From Verrucosispora sp. WMMD573 (GTDB lineage: Bacteria; Actinomycetota; Actinomycetes; Mycobacteriales; Micromonosporaceae): DNA of 64,000 nt. The notes under the pieces are model-generated. The model ran no database searches, was not told where the DNA came from, and worked only from the letters and a program-made list of their open reading frames with translations. Position numbers and translations under genes: made by a program. The stretch is taken from assembly GCF_027497175.1 (NCBI RefSeq), contig NZ_CP114901.1, positions 4,836,001 through 4,900,000 on the forward strand, given 5' to 3'. Shown here in pieces: positions 7,565 through 16,585 of the stretch; positions within the stretch are counted from its first letter, which is position 1, and each line of letters opens with the position of its first letter.

Positions 7565-9079
7565 ATGCGGATCAACTCTTTGCTGGACACCGCCGCGCGA
7601 CGGCATCCACACCGCGTCGCGGTCGGCGACCGGATCCATCGGTGGAGCTACCAACAGCTCCGGCGTCGCAGCATCAACCTCGCGAACCTGTTCCGGGCGG
7701 CGGGCCTGCGGCCGGGTGACCGGATCGCCGCGCGAACCGGCGGCGCCGGCTTCGCGGCGATCCTGTTCGCCGCCGCGTACGCGGACCTGACGCTGGCGCC
7801 GCTGTCGACCGGGATGCGCCCGTTCCAGCTTCGTGCGGTCCTCGCGGACGTTGCCCCGGGCCTGGTGGTCGGGGTCGACCCGGCGAGTGTCGACGTCCCA
7901 GCCCCGACCTGGTCCACGGAGCGGTTCGGGCAGATCCTGGCCACCCTCGACGAGCCCGTCGCGGGTCCGCGTTCAAGTGCCGCCGACCGCACCGACGGTG
8001 GGTCGGCGGCGCCCGCACTCCTGATGTACACCTCGGGTAGCAGTTCGCAGCCCAAGGGTGTGGTCTGCCCGCACGAACGGATCCTCTTCGCGACCGAGGC
8101 GATCGGGCAGGTCCTGGCATATCGGCCGGACGACGTGGTGCTCTCCTGCGTGCCGCCGTCGTTCGACTACGGGCTCTACCAGATCCTGCTCAGCACGGCT
8201 GCTGGCGCGCGGTTGGAGATCCTCGGGGCGGGAGAGGGCCTCGCCCTGCTGGACCGGATAGCCAGTGCCCAGGCCACCGTCGTACCCCTGGTGCCCGAGA
8301 TCGCCACCGCGCTGCTCCGGCTGGCGGCCCGAAAGTCGCCGCCGGTAACGCAGCCGGTCCGGTTGTTCACGAGCACCGGCGCCCGGATGCCGGCGCAGCT
8401 CGCCGACGGCCTGCGCGCCGCGTTCCCCGGCGCCGCGTTGACGCACATGTACGGGCTGACCGAGTGCAAACGGGCCACCATCCTGGAGCCGGACGGCGAC
8501 CTGGTGCGCCCCGGCTCGGTCGGACGCGCGATTCCCGGCACCGTGGTACGGGTAGTCGACCGTCGCGGGCGTCCGCTGCCTCCGGGCAGCGTCGGTGACA
8601 TCGTCGTCGAGGGTGGCAACGTCATGTCCGGCTACTGGCGCGACCGGCGGCTGAGCGCCGCCGCCTTCCAGCTGACCGCGGGGGTACGGCGACTGCGTAC
8701 CGGCGACCGCGGTCACCTCGATGCGGACGGCTACCTGTACCTGCACGGCCGGCGCGACGATGTCTTCACGCATCGCGGGGTGCGGTCGAGTACCGCCGAG
8801 ATCGAGGCGGCGGCGATGGACATCGCCGGTGTCGGCGGTGCCGTCGCCCTTCCGCCGGACGAGCGGGGCCCGTTCACCGTCGTGGTGGTCACCGGCCGGC
8901 CAACCAGTGACGTGCTCAGGGAGCTGGCCGGCCGGCTCGAACCGGCGAAGGTGCCGGTCCACTGCGTGACGCTCGACGCGTTGCCACTCACCCCACACGG
9001 CAAAGTCGACCGTCGCAGAATTCGCACGATCGTGGACTCACGCCGATCGCCGACCCCCGTTCAAGTGCCGACATCTTGA
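7565..9079 (+). CDS. AMP-forming acyl/amino-acyl ligase (stand-alone adenylation enzyme)
   Basis: This 504-residue member of the adenylate-forming superfamily has the P-loop-like MYTSGSSSQPKGVV, the A5 region MYGLTECKRATILEP, the A7 motif LRTGDRGHLDADGYLYLHGR and the A10 lysine PLTPHGKVDRRR. All main motifs are intact, so it should activate a carboxylate and load it on one of the carrier proteins in the operon. The substrate cannot be assigned from motifs. It is the first gene of the rightward operon, with AGGTG before ATG 7565. Confidence 0.85.
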   Translation: MRINSLLDTAARRHPHRVAVGDRIHRWSYQQLRRRSINLANLFRAAGLRPGDRIAARTGGAGFAAILFAAAYADLTLAPLSTGMRPFQLRAVLADVAPGLVVGVDPASVDVPAPTWSTERFGQILATLDEPVAGPRSSAADRTDGGSAAPALLMYTSGSSSQPKGVVCPHERILFATEAIGQVLAYRPDDVVLSCVPPSFDYGLYQILLSTAAGARLEILGAGEGLALLDRIASAQATVVPLVPEIATALLRLAARKSPPVTQPVRLFTSTGARMPAQLADGLRAAFPGAALTHMYGLTECKRATILEPDGDLVRPGSVGRAIPGTVVRVVDRRGRPLPPGSVGDIVVEGGNVMSGYWRDRRLSAAAFQLTAGVRRLRTGDRGHLDADGYLYLHGRRDDVFTHRGVRSSTAEIEAAAMDIAGVGGAVALPPDERGPFTVVVVTGRPTSDVLRELAGRLEPAKVPVHCVTLDALPLTPHGKVDRRRIRTIVDSRRSPTPVQVPTS

Positions 9080-9154
9080 CGATATCGGGGAGATTGTTAG
9101 TCTGCCGATCTTGAGTCAGCCCCCGTCGATGACCATTGTTGGGATGAGGACCGG

Positions 9155-10882
9155 ATGTCGTCTCGACAAGCCCGCCCCACTGCGGCCGATACCGAAACCG
9201 ACGCGGTCCATTCAGAAAACCGCGCGGTCTATGCGTTGCTGCCGGGTCAGCTCACGCTTCACCGCACACTCCAGGAAATGCCGGAGGCAATGACATCCCT
9301 CTGGATGTCCTATCGGGTCGACGGTCCGCTGGACGTTTCCGCATTCGTCGATGCGGTGCGGTCGACAGTGGCCAGGCACGCGGGGCTGCGAATCGGCGTC
9401 ACGACGCAGGACGGCGCCCCGGTCCAGTGGGTTCGCCCGATTCCGGACCAGCACCCGATCGTCACGCTGACCCGAGTCACCGCGAACGACACCGAACAGT
9501 TCACCCGGTACGTACGCGCCGTGCTGGCGACCGATCTCAGGCACACCTTCGATCTGGCGGTCGACTACCCGTTCATCATCCGACTCCTGCGATTCTCACC
9601 GACGCTGCATGCGGCGATCGGGGTGTTCTCCGCCCTCGCCGTCGACGCCACCGCTCGGATGGCCGTCGTGCGCGAGATATGGGACACGTACTTCGGTCGC
9701 CCGCCCGGCGCCGAGCCGAAGGACGCCGACTATCTCGCCGCGGTGACCTCCCGGACAGCTGCCGGCACCACCGGACGCTCGCGGGCCGTGTCCGCGTACT
9801 GGCGACGGCGCGCACCCTGGCTCCCGCCTCGCTGCCAGTTCCTTCCCGGCATCGGCGGACCGGCCACGCCCACCGCCCGGACCGAACTGCTGCCCGTCGT
9901 CGGCCCCGAATGGGAAGTGCTGCGCCGCCGCTGGCAGGAGTCCGGCTTCACCACGGCCCAGTGGCTGCTCGCCGTGTTCGCCGCCACCGTCTTCCTGGTC
10001 ACGCCGCAGGACCGGATCGCCATCTCGATGCGGCTGAACGGCAGGCGTCACCCCGAGCGCGGCATCGTCGGGATGTTCGACGTCACCGTGCCGGTCGTGC
10101 TCGACCGACCGGCACGGCCCGCCGACCTGCTGGTACAGGTCAGACGAGAGCAACTGACGGCGACCTCGCGTCGGGACGTGTCGCCGCAGGTCCTGGACGA
10201 GATGTGGGCGGCAACGGCACGGCGGCTGGGCCACCCCGTCCACCGCACGCTGCTGATGACTTACCTTGAGGACACCGCCGACCTCGACTTGTCAGGTCGC
10301 GCCCCGGTCACCGCCGGCCTCGACCCGTCAGGTCGCGCCCCGGTCACCATCGAACGTGGCGCGTACACCCCCGCGTTCCAGCGGATCGCCGACGGCCTGC
10401 GGATCGCCGTCAACGAGCGTCCCGACGGGCTGCGGATCCGGCTGACCGTCGACGGCGGCAGCATGTCGCAGGACAGCTTCACCAGGTTCGTCACCGCCTT
10501 CCGGGCGCGACTGAACGGGGATGATCACTCCGGCCGGGTCGCCGCGGCCCCGCCCGGCGCACCGACTCTCGCGTCACTGCGGGCACCCGACGGCGCGGTG
10601 CTGCTGGTCGTCGACCTGGCCGAGGTCACCGCGGCCCTCGAAAGGCATCCCGAGGTCACCAGCGCCACGGCCGCCGTGGAGATCGCGGACGACGGTGGAT
10701 CGCGGGTCGCCGCCGAGGTCACGACCGGCGACGTCCCGGTCACGGCGGACGAACTCGCCGACCGGGTCCGCGCCACGCTCGCGCACCGGCCATACCTGGC
10801 GGTGCCCGGACGGATCTCGGTCGGATACGACTCCGCCTCCGGCGACCGGCCCGAGGCGCTACTCAGGGATGGAGTTGGTTGA
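9155..10882 (+). CDS. Stand-alone condensation-fold protein with degenerate active site
   Basis: The 575-residue protein resembles NRPS condensation domains (LTLHRTLQEM, LWMSYRVDGPLD; later SMRLNGRRHPERGIVGMFDVTVPV matches the latch/bridging region). Where HHxxxDG is expected it reads SALAVDATAR (about 159-168), keeping the Asp but lacking the catalytic His. It may act by another mechanism, as a scaffold, or on a thioester without His catalysis. A 36-bp direct duplication (10283-10348) adds LDLSGRAPVTAG/LDPSGRAPVT near residue 380. The C-terminal 100 residues resemble part of an adenylation subdomain only weakly. GAGGA precedes ATG 9155. Confidence 0.75.
   Translation: MSSRQARPTAADTETDAVHSENRAVYALLPGQLTLHRTLQEMPEAMTSLWMSYRVDGPLDVSAFVDAVRSTVARHAGLRIGVTTQDGAPVQWVRPIPDQHPIVTLTRVTANDTEQFTRYVRAVLATDLRHTFDLAVDYPFIIRLLRFSPTLHAAIGVFSALAVDATARMAVVREIWDTYFGRPPGAEPKDADYLAAVTSRTAAGTTGRSRAVSAYWRRRAPWLPPRCQFLPGIGGPATPTARTELLPVVGPEWEVLRRRWQESGFTTAQWLLAVFAATVFLVTPQDRIAISMRLNGRRHPERGIVGMFDVTVPVVLDRPARPADLLVQVRREQLTATSRRDVSPQVLDEMWAATARRLGHPVHRTLLMTYLEDTADLDLSGRAPVTAGLDPSGRAPVTIERGAYTPAFQRIADGLRIAVNERPDGLRIRLTVDGGSMSQDSFTRFVTAFRARLNGDDHSGRVAAAPPGAPTLASLRAPDGAVLLVVDLAEVTAALERHPEVTSATAAVEIADDGGSRVAAEVTTGDVPVTADELADRVRATLAHRPYLAVPGRISVGYDSASGDRPEALLRDGVG
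10283..10348 (+). repeat. 36-bp tandem duplication inside the condensation-like gene
   Basis: Two copies starting at 10283 and 10319 share 30 positions with two differences (CTCGACTTGT versus CTCGACCCGT, then CAGGTCGCGCCCCGGTCACC in both). The duplication is in frame and adds 12 residues, so it does not break the protein. Its near identity at the DNA level suggests a recent event. Confidence 0.9.
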
Positions 10883-10885
10883 CCG

Positions 10886-11152
10886 GTGGAGAACGTCCAC
10901 TCGGACCCGATGATCGACGAGAAGGTCCTCGACGTGGTGGCCACCCGGGTCCTCACCGTGCCACCGACCGATGCCGCAGCACGCTATACCGCCGCCATGC
11001 GGCTGGCCGACCTGGGGATCGACAGCCTCGTGATGGCGGAACTCATCGTCGAGTTCGAGCAGGAACTGGGTGTCCTGCTCGACGTCGTGGCCGTCGACCG
11101 CATGGATACGCTCGGTGACCTGTGCCAGGCCCTACGACCGGCGGCGGGTTGA
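10886..11152 (+). CDS. Acyl/peptidyl carrier protein (first)
   Basis: This 88-residue protein has the phosphopantetheine site LADLGIDSLVMAELIVEFE with Ser47, followed by the acidic helix II. GTG 10886 lies three bases after the previous stop. It is the carrier partner for one of the adenylating enzymes on either side. The adjacent reductase suggests that the bound acyl group may be processed here. Confidence 0.9.
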   Translation: MENVHSDPMIDEKVLDVVATRVLTVPPTDAAARYTAAMRLADLGIDSLVMAELIVEFEQELGVLLDVVAVDRMDTLGDLCQALRPAAG

Positions 11153-11155
11153 TCC

Positions 11156-12355
11156 GTGCCCGTGTCGCTCTGTGATGACCAGATCAGCTCGCGGGTCGCG
11201 CGGCTGCGGGCCACCGTCGCCGCGGCCGGCCTACGCCACCTCGCGGTCAACGTGACCGCCGGAGCTGACCTCGTGGTGGCGCTGCGCGCGCTGCGCCCGC
11301 TCGACGTGTCCGTCATCCTGGTGGGCCCGACCACTGCCGCGCTGGCGTTGACTCACCTTCGGCCGCAGGCCCTGCTGGACGTCGGCGAGGAGCGGATCCG
11401 GCGAACCACCGAGGCCGACGGCGAGCCCGGCGGCCAGCCGCCCGGAGTGTGGATATTCTCGTCGGGGACCACCGGCACCCCCACCCCGACCCACTGGAGC
11501 TGGCACGAGCTGAGCCGCGGTGCCGACTGGCTCGACGCGGCCGGCGGCGAGTGGTGGGGAGTCGGCTACAGCCCGTCCACGTACGCCGCGGTGGCCGCCG
11601 TGAGTCAGGCGCTCGGCCGGGCCGCCCACGTCGACTTCCTCACCCCCACCGATGTCGCCACCCGCCCAGCCGCGCACTATGACGTCGTCGCCGGCACCCC
11701 CTCGTTCTGGCGGATGGCAGCGCTGCACCTGGGCACCGAGAGCGCCCGACCCCGGATAGACACCGTCTCGATGGGTGGCGAACCGGTGGACGCGAGCTTG
11801 CTGCGGCTGATCCGGGCCGCCTTCACCCCACGCCGCGTGCTGCAGATCTACGCCAGCACCGAACTCGGCCGCATCGCCACGGTCACCGACGGGCTTCCCG
11901 GCCTGCCCCGCTCGGTCCTCGACGGGTACGGGCCGGAGGGTAAGGCGTTGGCAATCCGCGACGGCGAACTCCTGGTGTCGTCCGGGTCGGGTGCGCCGTA
12001 CCTGCCGACCGGCGACCTTGCTGCCGTCCACGACGGCCGGGTCCACATCCTCGGCCGTCAGGGCGATGTCATAAACGTGGGCGGCACGAAGGTCGTGCCG
12101 GGTCACGTGGCCCGGCTGTTGCAGGAGCACCCGGACGTCGCCGCGGCCCGGGTGTACGCGGTCCGCAGCAGCGTGCTCGGCGCCGTTGTCGGCGTGGACA
12201 TCGTCACCCGGTCCGAGAACGACCCCGACGTGGTCGTCCAGCGGGTCAGGGCGTACGCCCGCCGGGTGCTCTCCCCGCCGGAACAGCCGCGTCGGTTCGC
12301 CGTGGTCGACCAGCTCGCGGTGGCCACCTCCGGCAAGGCGGCCCGTGGTGGATGA
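11156..12355 (+). CDS. Short AMP-forming ligase-like protein
   Basis: At 399 residues this is about 100 shorter than ordinary adenylation enzymes; the N-terminal subdomain is reduced. It retains IFSSGTTGTPTPTHW in place of the usual SSGTTGxPK, so the P-loop lysine is missing. It also keeps IYASTELGRIATV, LPTGDLAAVHDGRVHILGRQGDVINVGG and a terminal ATSGKAARGG that preserves the catalytic C-terminal lysine. It could be an acyl-adenylate ligase for the flanking carrier protein. GTG 11156 is three bases past the carrier stop. Activity is likely but unproven. Confidence 0.75.
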   Translation: MPVSLCDDQISSRVARLRATVAAAGLRHLAVNVTAGADLVVALRALRPLDVSVILVGPTTAALALTHLRPQALLDVGEERIRRTTEADGEPGGQPPGVWIFSSGTTGTPTPTHWSWHELSRGADWLDAAGGEWWGVGYSPSTYAAVAAVSQALGRAAHVDFLTPTDVATRPAAHYDVVAGTPSFWRMAALHLGTESARPRIDTVSMGGEPVDASLLRLIRAAFTPRRVLQIYASTELGRIATVTDGLPGLPRSVLDGYGPEGKALAIRDGELLVSSGSGAPYLPTGDLAAVHDGRVHILGRQGDVINVGGTKVVPGHVARLLQEHPDVAAARVYAVRSSVLGAVVGVDIVTRSENDPDVVVQRVRAYARRVLSPPEQPRRFAVVDQLAVATSGKAARGG

Positions 12356-13076
12356 GACGAACGGGACGGTGTTCGTCACCGGCGGGTCGCGCGGCATCGG
12401 ACTGGCGGTCACCCGCCAGCTGCTCACCGCCGGATACCGGGTCGTCGCCGTATCGCGCACCCTGTCCGGCGAACTCGCGAGCCTGCGGGACACCGTCGGT
12501 GCTGCCCTGACGTTCCTTCCCGCCGACCTCACCCGCGGCGACGACCGGGTCGCGGTGGCCACCCGGATCCGGGGCTGCGCCGACCTGCACGGCCTCGTCA
12601 ACAACGCGGGGGTGGCGACCGGTGCGCTGCACGTGGCCACCGCCAGCGCCGACGTGAGCCGGATGTGGCAGCTGAACGTCGAGGTGCCCATGTCCCTGTG
12701 CCAGGCCGCGGTCAAGGCGATGTACGGCAGTGGTGGACGCATCGTCAACATCTCGTCGATCGCGGCCCACCGGACCTTCCGTGGGCTCGGCGCCTACACC
12801 GCCACCAAGTGTGCTCTCGAAGGGTTCTCCAGGGTGCTCGCCGCCGAGGTCGGCCGCCGGGGCATCACCGTGAACTGTGTCGCTCCCGGCTTCATCGACA
12901 CCGCGATGACCACCGCGATCGCGGACGACGTCCGCGCCGCGATCCACCGTCGCAACATGCTCGACCGAGACGCCACCCCCGGCGACGTGGCGCGGTCGGT
13001 GGAGTTCCTGCTCTCCCCCGCTGCGGCGGCCATCACCGCGCAGGTGGTCCGGGTCGACTCGGGCAGCGGCGGATGA
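12348..13076 (+). CDS. SDR-family 3-oxoacyl-ACP reductase-like protein
   Basis: The 242-residue protein has the NADPH motif TGGSRGIG near residue 10, the NNAG motif, catalytic Ser in VNISSIAAH, YTATK for the Tyr-x3-Lys pair, and the FabG-like GITVNCVAPGFIDTAMT. It should reduce a keto group, plausibly on a carrier-bound acyl chain. Start GTG 12348 (or the adjacent GTG 12345) overlaps the preceding stop at 12353-12355; the frame upstream of it is only a shadow of the ligase gene. Its stop overlaps the exporter start as ATGA. Confidence 0.85.
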   Translation: MDETNGTVFVTGGSRGIGLAVTRQLLTAGYRVVAVSRTLSGELASLRDTVGAALTFLPADLTRGDDRVAVATRIRGCADLHGLVNNAGVATGALHVATASADVSRMWQLNVEVPMSLCQAAVKAMYGSGGRIVNISSIAAHRTFRGLGAYTATKCALEGFSRVLAAEVGRRGITVNCVAPGFIDTAMTTAIADDVRAAIHRRNMLDRDATPGDVARSVEFLLSPAAAAITAQVVRVDSGSGG

Positions 13077-15433
13077 GCACGCTGAACGAGCGTGGGCAGG
13101 TGGAGCAGCCCACCCCACCGCCAACCGAATTCACCAACCGGCGCCAACGTTTCCGGCGCGAGGCGGTACGCAACTACGGCCTCACCCGGGAGACCGGAGA
13201 GCCGGTGGACCTGCGCTGGCGGGCCCGACCAGGGCTGGGTTTCCTGCGTGACCTGCGGTGGCGAAACCTGCGGGCGGCGCTGGCGTATCGGCGCAACCGT
13301 GTACCAGTCGTGATCCAGTCCCAGATGAGCGACTGCGGGGCCGCCGCCCTGGCGATGGTCCTCGCCTACTTCGGTCAGCCGGTGCCGCTCGATGCCCTCC
13401 GGACCGAGACCGACACCGGCCGGGACGGGGTCGCGGCCCGTTCGATGCTGGCCGCCGCCCGGCGTCGTGGCCTTGTCGCCCGCGGTGTCCGCGTCTCCAT
13501 CGGCGGGCTGCGTAACCTTCCCCCGGCCACCATCCTGTTCTGGAACTTCGTCCACTTCGTCGTGCTGGAGCGGGTGACCGACAGCCACATATACGTCGTC
13601 GATCCGTCCTTCGGGCGACGCAAGGTCAGCCTGGCGGAGGCCGGCAAGGCGTTCACCGGGGTGGCGTTGGAGTTCCACCCGCCGATCGGCGGCGCGGATC
13701 CGACGCGCGCAGCCGGCCGCCGAGCCCTCGGCGCCGCTCGCATGCCCTACGCGACCAGGTTCTTCCCCCGCACCAGCGCCTGGTTGCCCCTGGTTCTGAC
13801 CTCGGTCGCCCTGACCCTGTGCAGCCTGGTCGTGCCGATCGCCTCCTCCTACGTCGTGGACTGGGCCAGCCGGCCCGGCGAACCGGCCAGCGTCTGGTTG
13901 TTCGTCGCCGCGCCGCTGGTGCTGTTCGCGATGTACTTCTGGATGCAGACCGCCCGGCGGATGGCGTTGCTGTCCATCCAGACTCTCGCCGACAAGTCGG
14001 TGACCCTGGGAACGGTCCAACATCTCGTGTCCCTGCCCTTCGACTACTTCGCCCGCCGCCACACCGGCGACCTCGCGATCCGGGTCCGTACCAGCAACGC
14101 GGTCCGTCAGGTGCTGACCGGGAGTGCGCTGTCGGCCGTGCTCGACGGCGTGCTGGTGCTGGTGTACGGCTGGCTCGTCGTCATCGCCGACCCGCGCCTT
14201 GGCACGCTGGTACTCGCTCTCGCCGTCGTCCAGGTCAGTGTGCTCGCCGTCAGCTGGCGCCGGCAGGAGTACCTCACCGCCGCGCTGCTGGAGGCGCAGG
14301 CGAGGGCACAGACTGAGCTGTTCCAACTGCTCGACGGCGTGCCGACGCTCAAGGCGTCCGGGCTGGAGGGTGCGGCGGCCGAGAACTGGAGCCACACCTT
14401 CGCCGCCGAGGTGAATGCCAGGACCAGCAGCCGGCGGTTCCTCGCCGTCTGCGAGGCCGCCAGCACGGCGATCCAGTTCCTGGCGCCCCTCACCGTGCTC
14501 GCCGCTGGTCTGGTCCTGCTCGACCGGGGCGAGATCTCACTGTCCCGGGTGGTGGGCTTCTCCGCCCTGGCCCTGGGCATGTTCGTGCCGCTGGCCAGTC
14601 TCACCCAGACCGGCCTGCAGGTCGCCGGGCTACGAGCGACGTTGACCCGGCTGGCCGACATCCTCGACGCTCGCCCCGAGGCCGGTCCGGACGCGGTGGC
14701 GCCGGCCCGGGTCACCGGCGCGGTCCGGCTCGACGCGGTCCGGTTCGCCTACCCCGGCACCAGGACACCGGCGGTGGCCGACATCGACTTCGAGATCGTG
14801 CCCGGTCAGTTCACCCTCGTCGTCGGTGCGTCCGGCTCCGGCAAGTCGACGCTGGCCATGCTGCTGGCTGGGCTCTACCTGCCCAGCGCCGGCACGGTCC
14901 ACCTCGACGGGAGGCCGTTCGAGCAGCTCGACCGACCTGCCGTGCGGCGGTCGATGGCCTACGTACGCCAGGACGCCCGGCTGTTCGCCGGCACCATCCG
15001 GGAGAACATCGCGTTGGGCCGGCCGGAGTGCACTCTCGACGACGTCATTGCGGCGGCGCGGCTGGCCGAGGTCCACGACGACATCGACGCGATGCCGATG
15101 CGGTACGAGACGCTGCTCGGCGCCGCCGGGGCGGGCCTGTCGGGTGGTCAGATCCAACGCATCTCGCTGGCCCGGGCCCTGATCCGCGGTTGTGAACTGC
15201 TCATCCTCGACGAGGCGACAAGCGCCCTCGACCGGCTCACGGAGGACCGGATCGTGACCAACCTGCGCGGAACGGGCCGCACCCTGGTGGTGGTCGCGCA
15301 CCGGCTGTCTCACCCGGAAGCCGCCGACCAGATACTGGTGATGAGCGACGGCAGGATCGTCCAACGCGGCCGACACGAGAGCCTCATCGCCGAGGACGGC
15401 CCGTACCGACGGCTCGTAGGGGCTGCGCCGTGA
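13073..15433 (+). CDS. C39-peptidase/ABC exporter for double-glycine leader peptides
   Basis: The 786-residue protein has three parts. An N-terminal C39 peptidase carries Gln/Cys88 (QSQMSDCGAAALAMV), His161 (FWNFVHFVVL) and Asp177 (YVVDPSFGRR). A membrane domain of several helices spans about 250-520. The ATPase has Walker A GASGSGKST near 585, signature LSGGQIQRISLARAL and Walker B LLILDEATSALD. Such proteins cut after Gly-Gly and export the rest of the peptide. The cluster contains exactly one visible Gly-Gly substrate, the 30-residue peptide at 22213. A preceding basic stretch of about 75 residues before the peptidase is longer than usual. Confidence 0.93.
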   Translation: MSTLNERGQVEQPTPPPTEFTNRRQRFRREAVRNYGLTRETGEPVDLRWRARPGLGFLRDLRWRNLRAALAYRRNRVPVVIQSQMSDCGAAALAMVLAYFGQPVPLDALRTETDTGRDGVAARSMLAAARRRGLVARGVRVSIGGLRNLPPATILFWNFVHFVVLERVTDSHIYVVDPSFGRRKVSLAEAGKAFTGVALEFHPPIGGADPTRAAGRRALGAARMPYATRFFPRTSAWLPLVLTSVALTLCSLVVPIASSYVVDWASRPGEPASVWLFVAAPLVLFAMYFWMQTARRMALLSIQTLADKSVTLGTVQHLVSLPFDYFARRHTGDLAIRVRTSNAVRQVLTGSALSAVLDGVLVLVYGWLVVIADPRLGTLVLALAVVQVSVLAVSWRRQEYLTAALLEAQARAQTELFQLLDGVPTLKASGLEGAAAENWSHTFAAEVNARTSSRRFLAVCEAASTAIQFLAPLTVLAAGLVLLDRGEISLSRVVGFSALALGMFVPLASLTQTGLQVAGLRATLTRLADILDARPEAGPDAVAPARVTGAVRLDAVRFAYPGTRTPAVADIDFEIVPGQFTLVVGASGSGKSTLAMLLAGLYLPSAGTVHLDGRPFEQLDRPAVRRSMAYVRQDARLFAGTIRENIALGRPECTLDDVIAAARLAEVHDDIDAMPMRYETLLGAAGAGLSGGQIQRISLARALIRGCELLILDEATSALDRLTEDRIVTNLRGTGRTLVVVAHRLSHPEAADQILVMSDGRIVQRGRHESLIAEDGPYRRLVGAAP

Positions 15434-16341
15434 CCGCGCCGCAGGGCCTCGACGCCGGGGCACTCGACGACCTGCTGGCGCTGATCCTGCGTGTCCCGGA
15501 CAGACACCGGCGGTTCGAGGTCGACGCCGCCACCGCCGTCGCCAGGTACGAGATCGACGAGCCCACGACCGCCTTCCTCGCCGCCGCTGGCCTACCCTCG
15601 ACGTCCGGTCCGGACGGCAGCCGGTTCGACGCCACCGACCTGCGCAACGTGGCGGTTCACCTGTTCGCGCGGTCCCGCGAGCGGAGGGTGCTGGCCTGGT
15701 GGATCCGGGAGCTGGAGCGCCCCGCCGCCGTCACCCGTTACCGGATGGACTACGTGGCACGGTGCCCGGAGCCCGGCCATGCCGGGCCGTGCCGGTACCG
15801 CCTCGCGGTGCCGGAGGACGACTGGCACGAGACAGGCGCGGTGCCGGAGGACGGCGCCGTCCTGCACTCGGTGACGTTCGACCGGCCACGCAGGTGGCCA
15901 GAGCTGCCGGCCGCGCTGCTCGGCCTGCTGGACGAGACCCGGCACATCCGGTTTCTCTGGCTCCCCGAGACGCTGCGCGCCGATGCCAGTTTCGTCCGGG
16001 CCACCGGCGTCGGGGACTGCGTCGGCGTGGCCCACTTGCTGGTCGAGGAGGCCGGCCGCCGGGGACTGGCGGCACGGTTCTCCCACGGCAGGTCACTGAC
16101 CCCGCCCATCTCCGCGTCACACTCGTGGGCCGAGTTCCACCTGGACGGGGTCTGGGTTCCCGTCGACCCGGTACTCGTGGACGCGCTGCGGCACTGGGGC
16201 ATCGCCGGACCGGGGTGGCAGCGGACCTCGTCGCTCGGCACCGTCCTCGGCCGCGTCGGCGCCCGACGACGTGACCTCGTGACCCATGCCGGTCAGCCGG
16301 TTGCCGCGAAGTTTCCCACCTACGTCGAGACAGGAGATTGA
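15430..16341 (+). CDS. Transglutaminase-fold protein with Cys-His-Asp triad
   Basis: This 303-residue protein ends in a transglutaminase-like core: Cys197 (GVGDCVGVAHLL), His231 (ASHSWAEFHLDG) and Asp246 (WVPVDPV). It has no signal peptide, so it acts in the cytoplasm. Related folds include lasso-peptide B2 leader proteases and acyltransferases that move acyl groups from carrier proteins to amines. It lies between the exporter (GTG 15430 overlaps its stop) and a second carrier protein (stop one base before it). An acyl or aminoacyl transfer between carrier and peptide is an attractive reading but is inference. Confidence 0.75.
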   Translation: MTAPQGLDAGALDDLLALILRVPDRHRRFEVDAATAVARYEIDEPTTAFLAAAGLPSTSGPDGSRFDATDLRNVAVHLFARSRERRVLAWWIRELERPAAVTRYRMDYVARCPEPGHAGPCRYRLAVPEDDWHETGAVPEDGAVLHSVTFDRPRRWPELPAALLGLLDETRHIRFLWLPETLRADASFVRATGVGDCVGVAHLLVEEAGRRGLAARFSHGRSLTPPISASHSWAEFHLDGVWVPVDPVLVDALRHWGIAGPGWQRTSSLGTVLGRVGARRRDLVTHAGQPVAAKFPTYVETGD

Positions 16342-16342
16342 C

Positions 16343-16585
16343 ATGGTGGACTGGCCACCCGCCTTCGAATCGCTCATCCGGCAGCGTAGCCGGCTGCTCG
16401 GCGCCGACACGCCACTCGACCCCGACCGCGGCCTGTCCGACCTGGGGGTCGACTCGCTGGAGGTGGTCGAGCTGATCGTCAATCTGGAGACCGAGTTCGA
16501 CATCGAACTCCCGCCCGGGCTGCTGCGGCCAGAGGTGTTCGCGACGCCCGGCACCATCTGGGCCGCGGTCAGGGGTCTGGTATGA
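16343..16585 (+). CDS. Acyl/peptidyl carrier protein (second)
   Basis: The 80-residue protein has the attachment motif LSDLGVDSLEVVELIVNLE with Ser38. ATG 16343 is preceded by GGAGA and starts just after the transglutaminase-fold stop. Its stop overlaps the diiron oxygenase start as ATGA. The neighbours suggest it holds the substrate of the oxygenase and is charged by the adenylation enzyme at 17484. Confidence 0.92.
   Translation: MVDWPPAFESLIRQRSRLLGADTPLDPDRGLSDLGVDSLEVVELIVNLETEFDIELPPGLLRPEVFATPGTIWAAVRGLV

Noticed and set aside
12186..12347. Upstream extension of the SDR gene
   Set aside because: It is a shadow inside the ligase gene; the Rossmann motif begins only after GTG 12348.
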